Below are positions 25,141 to 36,535 of a stretch of DNA of 64,000 nt, piece by piece. The stretch comes from Paracentrotus lividus. Taxonomy: Eukaryota; Echinodermata; Echinoidea; Camarodonta; Echinidae. The DNA lies in contig CALNVZ010003434.1 of NCBI GenBank assembly GCA_940671915.1, positions 43,803,646-43,867,645 of the forward strand. Reading direction: 5' to 3'. Below the pieces are notes generated by a model. It made no database searches. It was not told the origin of the DNA and saw nothing but the letters and a program-made list of their open reading frames with translations. The position numbers were made by a program, and so were the translations under genes. Each line of letters starts with the position of its first letter. The first letter of the stretch is position 1.

Positions 25141-25400
25141 ATCTAAAGAGTTTCATTCCAAAAGGGACTAAATCCACTTTTGATGAAAATTGAGTTATTC
25201 ATATCAGGACATTGTTTAAGTACGTACCCGTCTATGAACAAAAGGATTTTCTTAATTAGTGACTGCAACTGTGTGAAAATGCATTTTGTAATTTCCCTTT
25301 CCTATAGACGCCTGTACAAAATCTGGTAAACAAATGACATTTTCTCTGAAGTTATAAAAGTGGATTTAGCGCCTTTTGGAATGAAACTCATCTATAGATA
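25141..25400. mobile_element. MITE family B, copy 1
   Basis: 260 bp. Left AGAGTTTCATTCCAAAAGGG and right CCTTTTGGAATGAAACTCAT are inverted copies. The body matches the element at 40951-41206 (shared blocks TATAGACGCCTGTACAAAA and AAAAGTGGATTTAGC). The ends resemble family A. Confidence 0.8.
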
Positions 25401-26380
25401 TTATTGGAGAGGTTTTTTTTTAACAGACAGCGAGTTGTCAAAAATCGACAGGTAGTTTGTAGTAAAGAACGATTTCATATTACACATTGATTCATTTAGT
25501 ACCTAAAGTAACAATGAAACATTAAACATATTAAAATAAAATAGAATAAATGAATAAATAAAAATAGATCAAATGGTCTTTCATAAAGAGCAATTCCTCT
25601 ATGGAGTCTCCACAAATCATGTGTTATCAGTGAATACAACAAGAACGACTACAAGTCTTTTTAAATGGTCGTCTATTATTTTATGAACTTACATGTAAGT
25701 TCCAGGGCTGGAATATATACCAGTAAACAAGGTAATCATTTATTTTTAGATCAGCTGTCCCCTTCCCCCCATTAGCCGTTGTAGAGATAACATGACTTAA
25801 TTCAAGCATTTAGCTCTAAAAATAACACAGAAGCTGGCCTGTGACAGCCCATTGACGGGACCAAAGTTTACTGCTTCAGATGACAATGACAAATGCTACT
25901 ACCATAGCCAGACACTGAACAAACTTCTATTTACAATGAGTCAGTCCATTGACGTCAGACTAACTTTACAGGAATTCGATCTTTTGTTCGAAAGAGTCCC
26001 ATTATCATCTGGTGTGATATTGGTCCTGTGTTCACTGTAGTGTATAGTTTCTCTTGTTTGCGTAGAGAAGGGAGAGAAAAAAGTGATATACCAACGGCCA
26101 ATGAATGAATAGTAGAGCTATACGAGCCAGAACCACTACCCATTTATGGCCATGTTTAAAGTATTATGCAAATAGGAGCATATACGCGAATCCAAAGTTC
26201 ACGAAATCTCTCGTTTGTATTCATGCTGACCAATATTGTCGGTTTTCGCGGTCATGGTACGTTTCAAACAATTAAAACTGCGCATGCACCAATTGCATGA
26301 AAAGTTTTGCCCGGAGGAGAGCGGGAGGGGAGGGGGGGGGGGGGATGACGAATAGTTTTTATTAAAAAACAAAAAAAAGA
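25401..26380. other. No recognised feature
   Basis: AT-rich; open frames at 25852-26040 and 25955-26143 are unrecognised. G run at 26323-26344. Confidence 0.5.
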
Positions 26381-26384
26381 GATA

Positions 26385-26413
26385 TATATATAGGCCTATA
26401 TAATATATATATA

Positions 26414-26467
<54 letters not shown>

Positions 26468-26472
26468 TATAA
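26385..26472. repeat. (TA)n microsatellite
   Basis: Interrupted TA array with TAATATA variants. Confidence 0.95.
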
Positions 26473-26716
26473 TATAGCATCCATGTTGCCCATGCCATAA
26501 TAATACCCTTTATAGCATAATGGTCCCTTTTTCCCCTAATTGTTTCGTTTGTTTCATTAAAAATTAGGGGAGGTATTATTGGCCCAACCAAGAATTCTTG
26601 CATTAGATGGGTTGTGAGTTTGCTTGGGTCTGTTGGAAAAGCCGAGTTTTTTTTTCCTGAGTGTTCAATTATTAACGTTAAAATGTTTTTCTGTGATCAC
26701 AAGGATGTACGTGTAC

Positions 26717-26752
<36 letters not shown>

Positions 26753-28066
26753 CATTTATAATTTCCACACTACAAGGTATTTTCCCTTTTTCAATGTATT
26801 GTGTAGGGACCTTTCGCAGCTGATAATGTGTTTCATATTAAGAGGCATTTGATTTGTTTAGAATGTTCTCAAACCCTTCTCCCTCTCTCTCTCTCTCTCT
26901 CTCTCTCCCGATTCTCTCTATCTTTGATCATGTTGATACTACATAGGGGAAAAAGTAAAATAAAGCTGCAGGATATAAAATAAATTGTGATTGTATTTTC
27001 ACTATGCCGGAAAGTTAACCACAATACGTCTTAAAGATAATAAAATCAAATTATTCAAACCCTTGCAAAGAATTTAGAATGAGTCAATCTAAAAGATTTG
27101 TGGTTATAAAGTTGCATAAAAAATTAGCAAACCAAATTTTTAATGAAGGCGGTCCAATTTTTTTCATCAACTTGCCCTTAAGCAAAAACTAAGTAAATAA
27201 ATGAATAAATAAAATAAAAGTAAACATCTCCTTTTAAGGGAAAGGTAACCTAACAAAATGGAAAAAGTTGAAAAAATGCTTAATGATCGAAAATAAATCA
27301 CCTTTTTCATTTAAAATATTGAAGAAGATACATCACGGTATGACAATTATTATTCCCATGCTTTTAATGAATAATCTAAATGATTTTCATATTCATTAAC
27401 ATAAACAACAGGTGAATCTTGCACCTTCCGTTTTTGATGTGTCATTTTCATACTTACTATTCATTACAAACTGATATGTTAACGGTAGCTATGGTAATTC
27501 TATTACATCATGACCATCTAAGGTAACTTGTTCTTTACTTATCCTAATATGTTGTGTGTATTTGTGTAGATACTGTGGTTAAATCTTGGATCAATATATT
27601 TATGCATAATTGTATTATACTCCAAATATTTACGGACTAAGCAAAAATAAATTTAATAATTAATAATAAAATAAAAAATTAAAAAAAAAAGAAAGGAAGA
27701 GAAAAAGGTCGCTCCAAAAAAAAGGAGTTAAAAACTGAATGAATTTAACATTCTAGATTTTTTTTTACCAATCACTGATAAAGTGAATGTTGATTCACTA
27801 TAATTGAGGAATGTAAAATATACACACGTTTACTTTTAGGAGTAATAATGTATTATTAAAGGAAAATACTGAGCCGCAATGACGATGATTTGGTATTTTG
27901 AAATAATCTTAGTTCATTAATATAACCAAAAAAACAAACAATAAATGAAATAAAACACAATTTATCACAGATGAAACGTGTTTTGATTCTGTACATTTGC
28001 TATCCTTACATTAAAAATCAAAAATCTTTCTGATAGGAAAAATACTGTCGAGGAAAACAAATGCCA
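26473..28066. other. No gene recognised; simple repeats
   Basis: A run of 33 A at 26719-26751, (CT)n at 26881-26908, otherwise AT-rich DNA without recognised coding sequence. Confidence 0.55.
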
Positions 28067-28069
28067 CAC

Positions 28070-28114
<45 letters not shown>

Positions 28115-28426
28115 GCAAAGTGATTGTCATGTCAGCAGAGTCGCCATTGCCAAAAAATGTATTTTAAAAAACAGTTTGTGTTAAATTTCTCCTCTAAGAA
28201 TTAATAAAAGAGAAGGAAAAAAAAAATTCATTAGCCATGATAGCTTACTTTTTAGTTTAAAAACGGAACAAATGTGTTACTCCTTGATGTGATTATTTTG
28301 TATTTTCAACGTTAATTATTTGCAGGATAAATTTACAACAAAACTGTTTTTAAAATACATTTCTTTTTCATATGGCGACTCTGCTGACAGCAGATTTGCT
28401 GTAAAATACAAATATTTTTTACAGTG
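28067..28426. mobile_element. MITE with CACTGTAAAAAA termini
   Basis: Begins CACTGTAAAA (then 38 A in all, 28073-28110) and ends TTTTTTACAGTG. The arms pair over about 100 bases, including GTCAGCAGAGTCGCCAT against ATGGCGACTCTGCTGAC. The terminus resembles hAT-type ends, but no clear 8-base target duplication is seen. Confidence 0.75.
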
Positions 28427-29632
28427 CAGTCTACTCTAAATTTACGGGTCAGCGGGTTAACCACTTCCAGCGAAGCATGGAGAGAAAAAGAAAGAGAGAG
28501 ATGAGAGAGAGTGGGGGGGAGAGAGGAGAGAGAGAGATAAAAAGACAAAGGAATAAATGCAATATAGAAGATGAAGAAATGAAAAAGAGGAGGATATATA
28601 TCACTCTTGTGAACACTATGCTGATCAACTTGCCATAAGCAACTAGTCCCTCGGGGTCGCTCTATTGCATGAGCCGTCACAAAGGAACTGTTCACGTAAT
28701 CTAAAGAAAAAACTAGAGACAGTATAGAAAAATAAAATGTGATTATTTCTATACCACAAAAACCATATTTTACACAAGAATAATTTACTTATTTCTTCAA
28801 TTCAGGCAGAATCCCCTCATGAAAGAAAGGGGAAATCCGTAGGAAGCCGTTTTTTTTTTTAAACCATATTTTGGCTTTTATATCTCTTGATGAAACCTCG
28901 GATTCGAAGAGAAATTAAATCCATCCCATAATGACTGAAAGTTGAAACGATAATTTAAGGAGTAGCACAATTTTCTCAAAACCACATGGCTTTTTAGGAG
29001 AAAAAAGTAACACAAGACTGATTGAGACAATTCTTCAATTTCAAATTTGTTATCAATCGTCGCTAAACTACTAGAGGTATCTCTGACATAATAGTGTATC
29101 GTCTTATCCATCTTCAGGCGCGGGTATTTCATAAAGTACGTGGTAGTAATACGTTGCTCCAAATTTTTAGGAAAGGGGCGCTCATGGTAATATTTTTCTG
29201 TGGACTACGATTAAGGTAATGAATTAATATTGCATGACGTAATATATTTTGCCCCCTCCATGCTGTGTGTAAAGTCAATCGATACAATATCTTGACAGCT
29301 TTGCGATGTATTTCCTCTGGAAAGGAGATGATATGTGTATTTAACTACCACGAGAGCCCCTTCAAAATATCTACATTTTACTTAGAATGAATAAATAGTT
29401 ATTATTGTTTTATCTTACAAAATTGATGTAATTGAAACGGATCCGGAAAATGTATTTGACTTCGGGAATACAGTGACCATAGAAATTCGCTACAAACCTT
29501 GAATTTCTGACATCGAATACGAGCGAATCCTCCTCCTTATCAAACCATACAAAAAGGACTGGGCAGTGTATGATATGTACGCCATGCAATGCTGAATATT
29601 GATTCCTGTATACTATTGAATTATACATCATC

Positions 29633-29633
<1 letters not shown>
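28427..29633. other. No gene recognised
   Basis: Purine-rich GA patch at 28486-28540; open frames at 28333-28695 and 28878-29162 have no known domain. Confidence 0.5.

Positions 29634-29712
<79 letters not shown>
29634..29712. repeat. (GA)n microsatellite
   Basis: About 39 uninterrupted GA units. Confidence 0.97.
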
Positions 29713-29714
<2 letters not shown>

Positions 29715-32046
29715 TTATCATGGTTATAGGGAAGACAGTGTTGTCAGTGGTATTATGATAGTCAAGCATTGCACCTAATCTAATAAACGCGACATTCGAA
29801 GGCTGGCAATGTAAGAATTCTTCACAGTCTTTTAAAATGCAGTCAATTATGACAGGAATATGATAGTGTTTAATTTTCTTGTTTTAATCTGCACACGAAT
29901 TGATATTCGCTCTACCTCTTTGAGATAAAGAAAATGGTTTCTTGTTTCTAAAAAAAAATGGAAAAGATAGAAATGGATGATTTATATCGTTTAATTGAAA
30001 ACACGTGCGGCCACATGAGTACTGCTATTGCAATACCATATTCTGAAATACCTATTGTTTCATTTTCTTCTGTCTTTTGTATTTTAAAATGAAAATAAAG
30101 TGATTGGCAATTTCTTCTTGTTGTTGTGAATTGCTTTTATGTGTGGGTACAGAGTTGCTATCTAGCTTTAAAGTACGAAATGTCATGAATGAATATTGAA
30201 ATTACATGAATATGTTATTAATATATTTGACCTTGCCTACACGTATTTATTTAGGTCAATACCTTGTACTTAGTATTGAAATACGAATTGAATGGCAAAA
30301 GACATTTTCTGACTTTCAGAAATTCGATCTGACATCGTAATTTAAATGTAATACATTAAATCAATAACATGGATACGCCATAAACAATTTAGTTCAAGTT
30401 TTGTTTCAAGTTTAGAATTTGATTAGAAGCAAACTATTATTATCATGCATACCAAGTTCAAATTTATACAACCGATTTTACTTTCACTGATTTCTGATTT
30501 GAAATGATACCACTGATCATAATAATCATAATAATATACATCAGTTTTATAGAGCTTCATACAATGTTTCTAAGCGCTGTAAAAACAAACAAACAAACAA
30601 ACAAACAAACGAAATGCACATTACATCATACTCAAATTGCTTGGGATCTACAGAATTCGAGAACCAACACAATTTGTTCAAATCTTTTAAACACTGTTCT
30701 ACTTATAGCCCTTGATATATTGCAATGTCTATTTAAGTGCACGTTATCTTAAAATACTTAATGAACATGACAAAATACACGTGCAATCATGATTATCTCG
30801 TTAAGATAAGACCCATCAGTGTAGCATTTATGATCCTAGATGCATACACCGTATAGGAGAGATGGCGTATTTTCATCAGTGTCAGTGACCACGTGACCAA
30901 CCGCTAACCGCCAATCGTGCGTATGTGTCGTGCTAGTAGTAGACTGTACTCCCCAGCCAGTGATAACAAGCATCATCATGAATAGGGCCCCGGGGTGCGC
31001 GGCGCTAATTTGCACCACGAAGCCGCCATTAAGCCGCCTCGTGATTATTACTCTTCTTTTCAAAATAGTATCTTTGATTTTTCTTTTATCACTTAAACTC
31101 GACCCCACACGCACACCCCACAGACTGTACCTCCACAACCTTACCCCACTTAAACATACTAACTCACTCCCTCACCCAGGCATTATTTTAAAAAATTTCC
31201 ATCGTTTTATCTGCGGTTATCTTATATTCATTATTATTTTCTCTTGGCAAAAAAAAAAAAAAGAAAGAAAAAAAGAAGATGATGTTTACGCCATTTAGCT
31301 GTATTTAGCTGAACAAAATACTTATCTTGCCATAGATCTTGAGAAATTAATAATGATATATATAATGGTCTCTGTATTCCTTGCTCAATGGCTCATACTT
31401 TGTTCCTTCCCTGATTGATTTGATAATAAATCTCATATTAATTTATTTACTCTTCCGACTCCTTCAAATTCACTTTATAAAAATCATTTTTCTAGTTACA
31501 TGAACTCACCTAATTCCTCGACAGTCTTTTTCTTTTTTTCTCGTAAATTAGGAAAACCGTTGCATTAAATTAAAACCCACAGGTTATACCGTATAGTGGC
31601 TTACCTTGAATAATACAGTGGCACACAAAACAAACCAGAAAATTTGAATCAACGGTAATACGATCATTTAAATGTACACTAGCAATTAGAATCCATAATA
31701 TTGTGTAATTATGTGATTTAATAAATTAGTAGCCTATTCATCACAGCATTAACATTTCTATATTCTATAGACACACGTTTGTTAGTACGGCTTCCGTAAA
31801 CAAGAATGTTTAAATTATGTTCATTGGATTGCAAAAACTCCTGGTAATATATTGGTGTGTGACAGAAATGAAAATCATCGACATGTTTATTGCTCTAAAG
31901 ACGAATACTCGCTTCGGAGCTATCAACCGTTTTTAAAGTTTGCTATAATGATATGGCTGAATCAACAAGATGTGAGAGTGAATTCAAGTCACGTGACTGT
32001 AGACGATGTCAATTGCCTGTTGGTACTATACCGCAGAGTGTCATCT
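29713..32046. other. No gene recognised
   Basis: AT-rich DNA with (AAAC)n at 30587-30611 and a somewhat GC-richer patch at 30840-31040 whose overlapping open frames on both strands lack known domains. Confidence 0.5.
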
Positions 32047-32406
32047 ACGGGAGCGTTCATGGTCGAAACAAAAATGTAAATAGGAACACAAATCATGATA
32101 CAAGACCCAGTTATAACACACAAACATAAAAGAAAATGAAAGGGTGCGTTCATGGTTCTACATTCACGATTGTAAATGAAAACATTTCCCATTCTGAGGA
32201 AAATCCGAACGCCAAATATACGATAAGTTTTGATTTTACGACCTTGAGCATTTCGAATCAAAGCTGAACCGAAGCTAGTTTTTGAGACAGGGGAATTTAG
32301 AGACAATCCACGTATAATCAGCGTTAATTTCCGACCGTTAACGCTGAACGCTGATTGTGTTACGTCATGTTCCTGTTGAAATTTTGATTCGACCATGAAC
32401 GCCCCT
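32047..32406. mobile_element. MITE with GCGTTCATGGTCGAA termini
   Basis: Left GAGCGTTCATGGTCGAAAC (from about 32051) and right GATTCGACCATGAACGCCCC are inverted copies. A third, internal copy GTGCGTTCATGGTTCTAC lies at about 32144. No coding capacity. Confidence 0.7.
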
Positions 32407-32981
32407 TAAGTGTAAGACAAGGAGAATCATCCTGCGAATGAACCTTGATCTTGCGGTGCTCCGCCTTGTATTTATACAGAGGTCTCGATTACTGAACCTC
32501 TCGGCAAAAAGAAATCGAGTTCAACTCTTTGAACAGTCGTTTTTGTGAGAGGGATTGGCGCCGAATCTCGAGATACGATTAAGCCCCCCCCCCCCTTAAT
32601 CTATGTGCGAACGGCAAAATTATAGATAATTCATTTTTGACCAGTAGTTTTAGTTAACTTGAGGGCTGCATCAAAAGTCGAAATATGCTAAAAATGCATT
32701 ATTTTGAAATGAAAATAATAGAACCTTCGACGCGATATGACTTTTTGCATTTCAACATTATGTCGGATTATTTCCAATATTTAGGGGGAGATTAGATAAC
32801 CCATCTAGCGGGGACCTTTTCAAATAGAAATTATAAAATTATCAATGTAATTCTCAAAATAGTGTTTGGATCACCATGTTTAAATTTGCTATAAAAATAG
32901 TAAAGATACATTTACGTGAAAATCTCTCAGTTCAACACAAATATAAGTGTTTGAGAACAATCGCGATCGTACAATTTTCTT
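32407..32981. other. No recognised feature
   Basis: AT-rich unique DNA; C run at 32584-32596. Confidence 0.45.
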
Positions 32982-33616
32982 TATATGAAGAGGTCATTTC
33001 CAAAAGGTACTACATCCATATTTGTGAATTCGGAGAAAAACACGTTTTTTTATTTTTCATTGACAGGAGTGTCTGTTTGGAATAAAACTTTTACAGATTG
33101 TTCTACTCTATGATGCTAAAGGGAAACCAGTCTAACAAAAATCTAGGTCTGCAAGTTTTTCTGTAAACAAATTTTTAATTTTTTGTTCTGATGGATGTAG
33201 TACCTTTTGGAAACGAAATATCTCAGAGTATGTAAATTGCCATGTATCTCAGCAATTTTTTGTTCAAAAAGGAACACTTTGTACTATTTCATATTGCTTT
33301 AAATAGATGCCATGTTTAAAAAAAACAAACGTTGCATTGAGTAAATAAGTTTTCAAATTTTCACTAATGCTCTGGCGAACCCAGCCAACCTCGCACTATT
33401 TACATGCAATAAAAACAAATACATGGGACTACATCAAAGTGGATGTAGTACCTTTTGGAAACGAACTGAAATTGATGTAGTACCTTTTGGAAATGATATG
33501 ATTTTAGAAATTAATTTTTTTCACCCTTCCCATTGAAAATTAGTAGATTAATGTAAAAAAAAAGAATTTTGATTGAAAATGGATGTAGTACCTTTTGGAA
33601 ATGAGCTCTTCATATA
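32982..33616. mobile_element. MITE family A, copy 2
   Basis: Same termini and body as 15364-16030. Internal GTAGTACCTTTTGGAAA copies lie at about 33196, 33445, 33476 and 33585. Compared with copy 1 it lacks about 42 bases near 33540 and has a short extra AT-rich piece near 33348. Confidence 0.85.
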
Positions 33617-34623
33617 TATAAAATACGATAACAAACAATTACAGCTTCAGAGTGATATTCAGCATTGGTAGAAATACATGCTACTTCTGTTGTCTTTTTA
33701 TATGTAATCTATTACACGTCAGAGACAAACACAAGAATGAAGAGAAATTAAAATGGGCAAACCAAAATAACTAAAGGTTAGCCATGAGAAAGAATGATAA
33801 TCCTAATGTGATACAAAAGCGTAAATCTACTAATTAGTAGGGACTGGAATAGAATAAGGAACACGTAAGACTGGTATGACGTTGATATCTTGTAGTAGTA
33901 TGGGATAAAAAGAACAACAAAAAAAGCTCTCTACATCAAAACACAGTGTTTGAAACGAACAAGGATGCAAAATAAGCCTTTGGGGAAAAGATATTAAGAA
34001 CCTGGGAATTGGATGGAAGCGGAATAATAATTAGAGACATCGTTCCAATAAGCATACAATGGTTATATTTATACATGCATATTCATTTTGTTGGCGTAGG
34101 TGCATAATACGTTCAGAAGTTAAACTTTCAAGATAAAAAATTATTCTTTGCTTATTTAGGTAGTGCATAAAGGCCGAAAAAAATATGTACAAATAAATTC
34201 AAAGAGCAATATTTCAAAGCTTTTTGTAGTATTCAAATCGTTAAAAATGTGCAAAGTAATTCAAAATTTGATAATTGATTGTCTTCATCTGCCCAAATGA
34301 AGATAATTTACATCTCATATAGTTCATGACAACACACATCATGATAAAATAAGCAATCATCTGACGCGAAACGTCGCAATCGAGTCCCCCACCAAGAAAA
34401 ACAAAACAAACAAAAACAAAAACAAAATAGGGGCACTTGGATTTGATAACAACCAGATATTTGGATTTAATACATGAACAGTGCACTTTACATTCATTTT
34501 GGAGTTACAAATTTCTAACGGATTTTTTTTTTTTTTTTTACACTTGTCAACAGTTTATGTAAATCTATTACTCAATTTATATGCACATTTCTTCCAGATT
34601 GATATAGTATCAATTGTAGTATA
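33617..34623. other. No recognised feature
   Basis: AT-rich; the open frame at 34241-34486 is unrecognised. Confidence 0.5.
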
Positions 34624-35466
34624 CCGAGTGAGTCAAAAAAAACTTTACACCTAGAAAAATGTCAATAAAAAGAAAACCAATTTATGAACCCTAAATTCTT
34701 ATACATATTCTAAAAGAGTAACTCCTCCTGCATCTTTTGGTACCAATTTTGTGTGTTATATCTTTACGGTTGGATGAACGCGACGCATTGTTTGCGAACA
34801 TGTCAATTTCGAATTGTGCCAGAATGGGAGTAAAATCAAAACAACAAAAAGCTATAAAAAAGCAACTTCATCCTGATTAAAATAGCATAACTTTTTAACA
34901 AAAATGTCTTCCGCTTAATAACTTAGCAGGGGTGTTGTTAGACGTATTGACTACATTTTGTATGAAAATGAGATAGATCTGTAGAGTCAGGCATGAGTGA
35001 GCACAGGTCAAATACAAAATAATCACTTTTCAAAAGTATTAGGAGGCCCTTTTAGGTCTGTCAGTGGCAATTTACTCTTTGATGTTTACTCATTCGTGCA
35101 TTACTTGACGAATAAATCTAATTTTCATACAAAATGTTGTCAATATGTGTAACAACACCCCTTTTAAGTTATTAGGCGGAAGACATTTTCGTTAAAAAGT
35201 TATGCTATTTCAATCAGGATGAAGTTGCCTTTTTATAGCTTTTTGTTGTTTTGATTTTACTCCCATTCTTGCACAATTCAAAATTGACATGTTCGCAAAC
35301 AATGCGTCGTGTTCATCCAAACGTAAAGACATACCACACAAAAATGGTACCAGAAGATGCGGGAGGAGTTACTCTTTCAGAATATGTAAAATAATTTGAG
35401 GTTTATAAATTGCTTTTATTTTTATTGACATTTTTCTAGGTGTAAAGTTTTTTTTGACTCACTCGG
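34624..35466. mobile_element. Mariner-like fold-back element
   Basis: Begins CCGAGTGAGTCAAAAAAAAC and ends with its complement, flanked by TATA on both sides (TA target duplication likely). The arms are about 350 bases each, for example CGACGCATTGTTTGCGAACA against TGTTCGCAAACAATGCGTCG. The unpaired centre is about 34990-35105. No transposase. Confidence 0.85.
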
Positions 35467-36471
35467 TATAGTATTTATTCATTGTTAATTCATATCTATA
35501 TCCTCTTTTGTGTATTGTATAAAATTGCCATTTTTTCTCTTTTTTTTCCCCTTTTTTCCAATTGTGTGGGTTTTTTTTAAGGGGTGAGGAGGGGTTCGAT
35601 TAAAAAGTATTTAGATTGTGAGAAATGTCATGAAATTTTAATCAAGGACGACGCGCTACTTTTGTATTTAACCTTAAAACATTATATTGAATCGCAAACC
35701 TGCCTAAACTGTGATAAAATAGATAACAGACTGTTAATATTATTAGCATACATAGTTTGTAAACTATTCAGAATACACGTTTAATTTGCTAATAGTGTCC
35801 GTGGCAACGTTACGATTAGCTGAAGCAACTACAATATTTTCAACCTTCAAAGAGTTAAGCCAGTCACTGTTAGAACCCCGTGGCTTCAGATCATTCCAAA
35901 GTTCGTCAAGTGTGTTAATATGCACATATGCACTCACGTATGGATGGACGTAAGGTGTGATCAGAGTGTCAATAAAGGACGTGTACTATTTATAATTCTG
36001 AGATTAAATCTAATTTCAGTGCATAATATTTAGATTTGTTTTGTTTGTTGTTATTGTTGTTTTTTGTCAGCGAAAAATCTTGAACAACGATTAAAAACAA
36101 ACATATGACACGAATGAAAAAGAATGGAATATGATTGAATGAGATTAAAATATTCTTACTAATTTTTTTATATCAAATAATTGAAAGTCAGCCAAAAGGT
36201 ACACTTCTATAAAATCTTTCAAGAGTATCGGCATAAAAATCCTTTTAAACGTGTAATGGTATCTCTGTGATTAGTGTTTCCAATATTCCGTCAAAGACAT
36301 CATTCAATAACTATTTTCCGCAAGTTTAGCTTAAAATCTCTATTTCCCCGTAAAACATTACTTTGCCGATCGTGTGTTGTGTGAATAAGTTATTCCAGCA
36401 GTTCATGAAATATACATTTTTTTTTTCAAATTATATGTTCAATGCCAGACAGGTTGATCTGATTTTATTGA

Positions 36472-36474
<3 letters not shown>
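35467..36474. other. No recognised feature
   Basis: AT-rich; open frame 35584-35784 unrecognised. Confidence 0.5.

Positions 36475-36533
<59 letters not shown>
36475..36533. repeat. Poly(T) run of 59
   Basis: Uninterrupted T run. Could be the reversed tail of a retroposed sequence, but no retroelement body or target duplication was recognised beside it. Confidence 0.95.

Positions 36534-36535
<2 letters not shown>

Noticed and set aside
36475-36533. Poly(T) run as the tail of a processed pseudogene
   Set aside because: No coding remnant, retroelement body or target duplication was recognised beside it.
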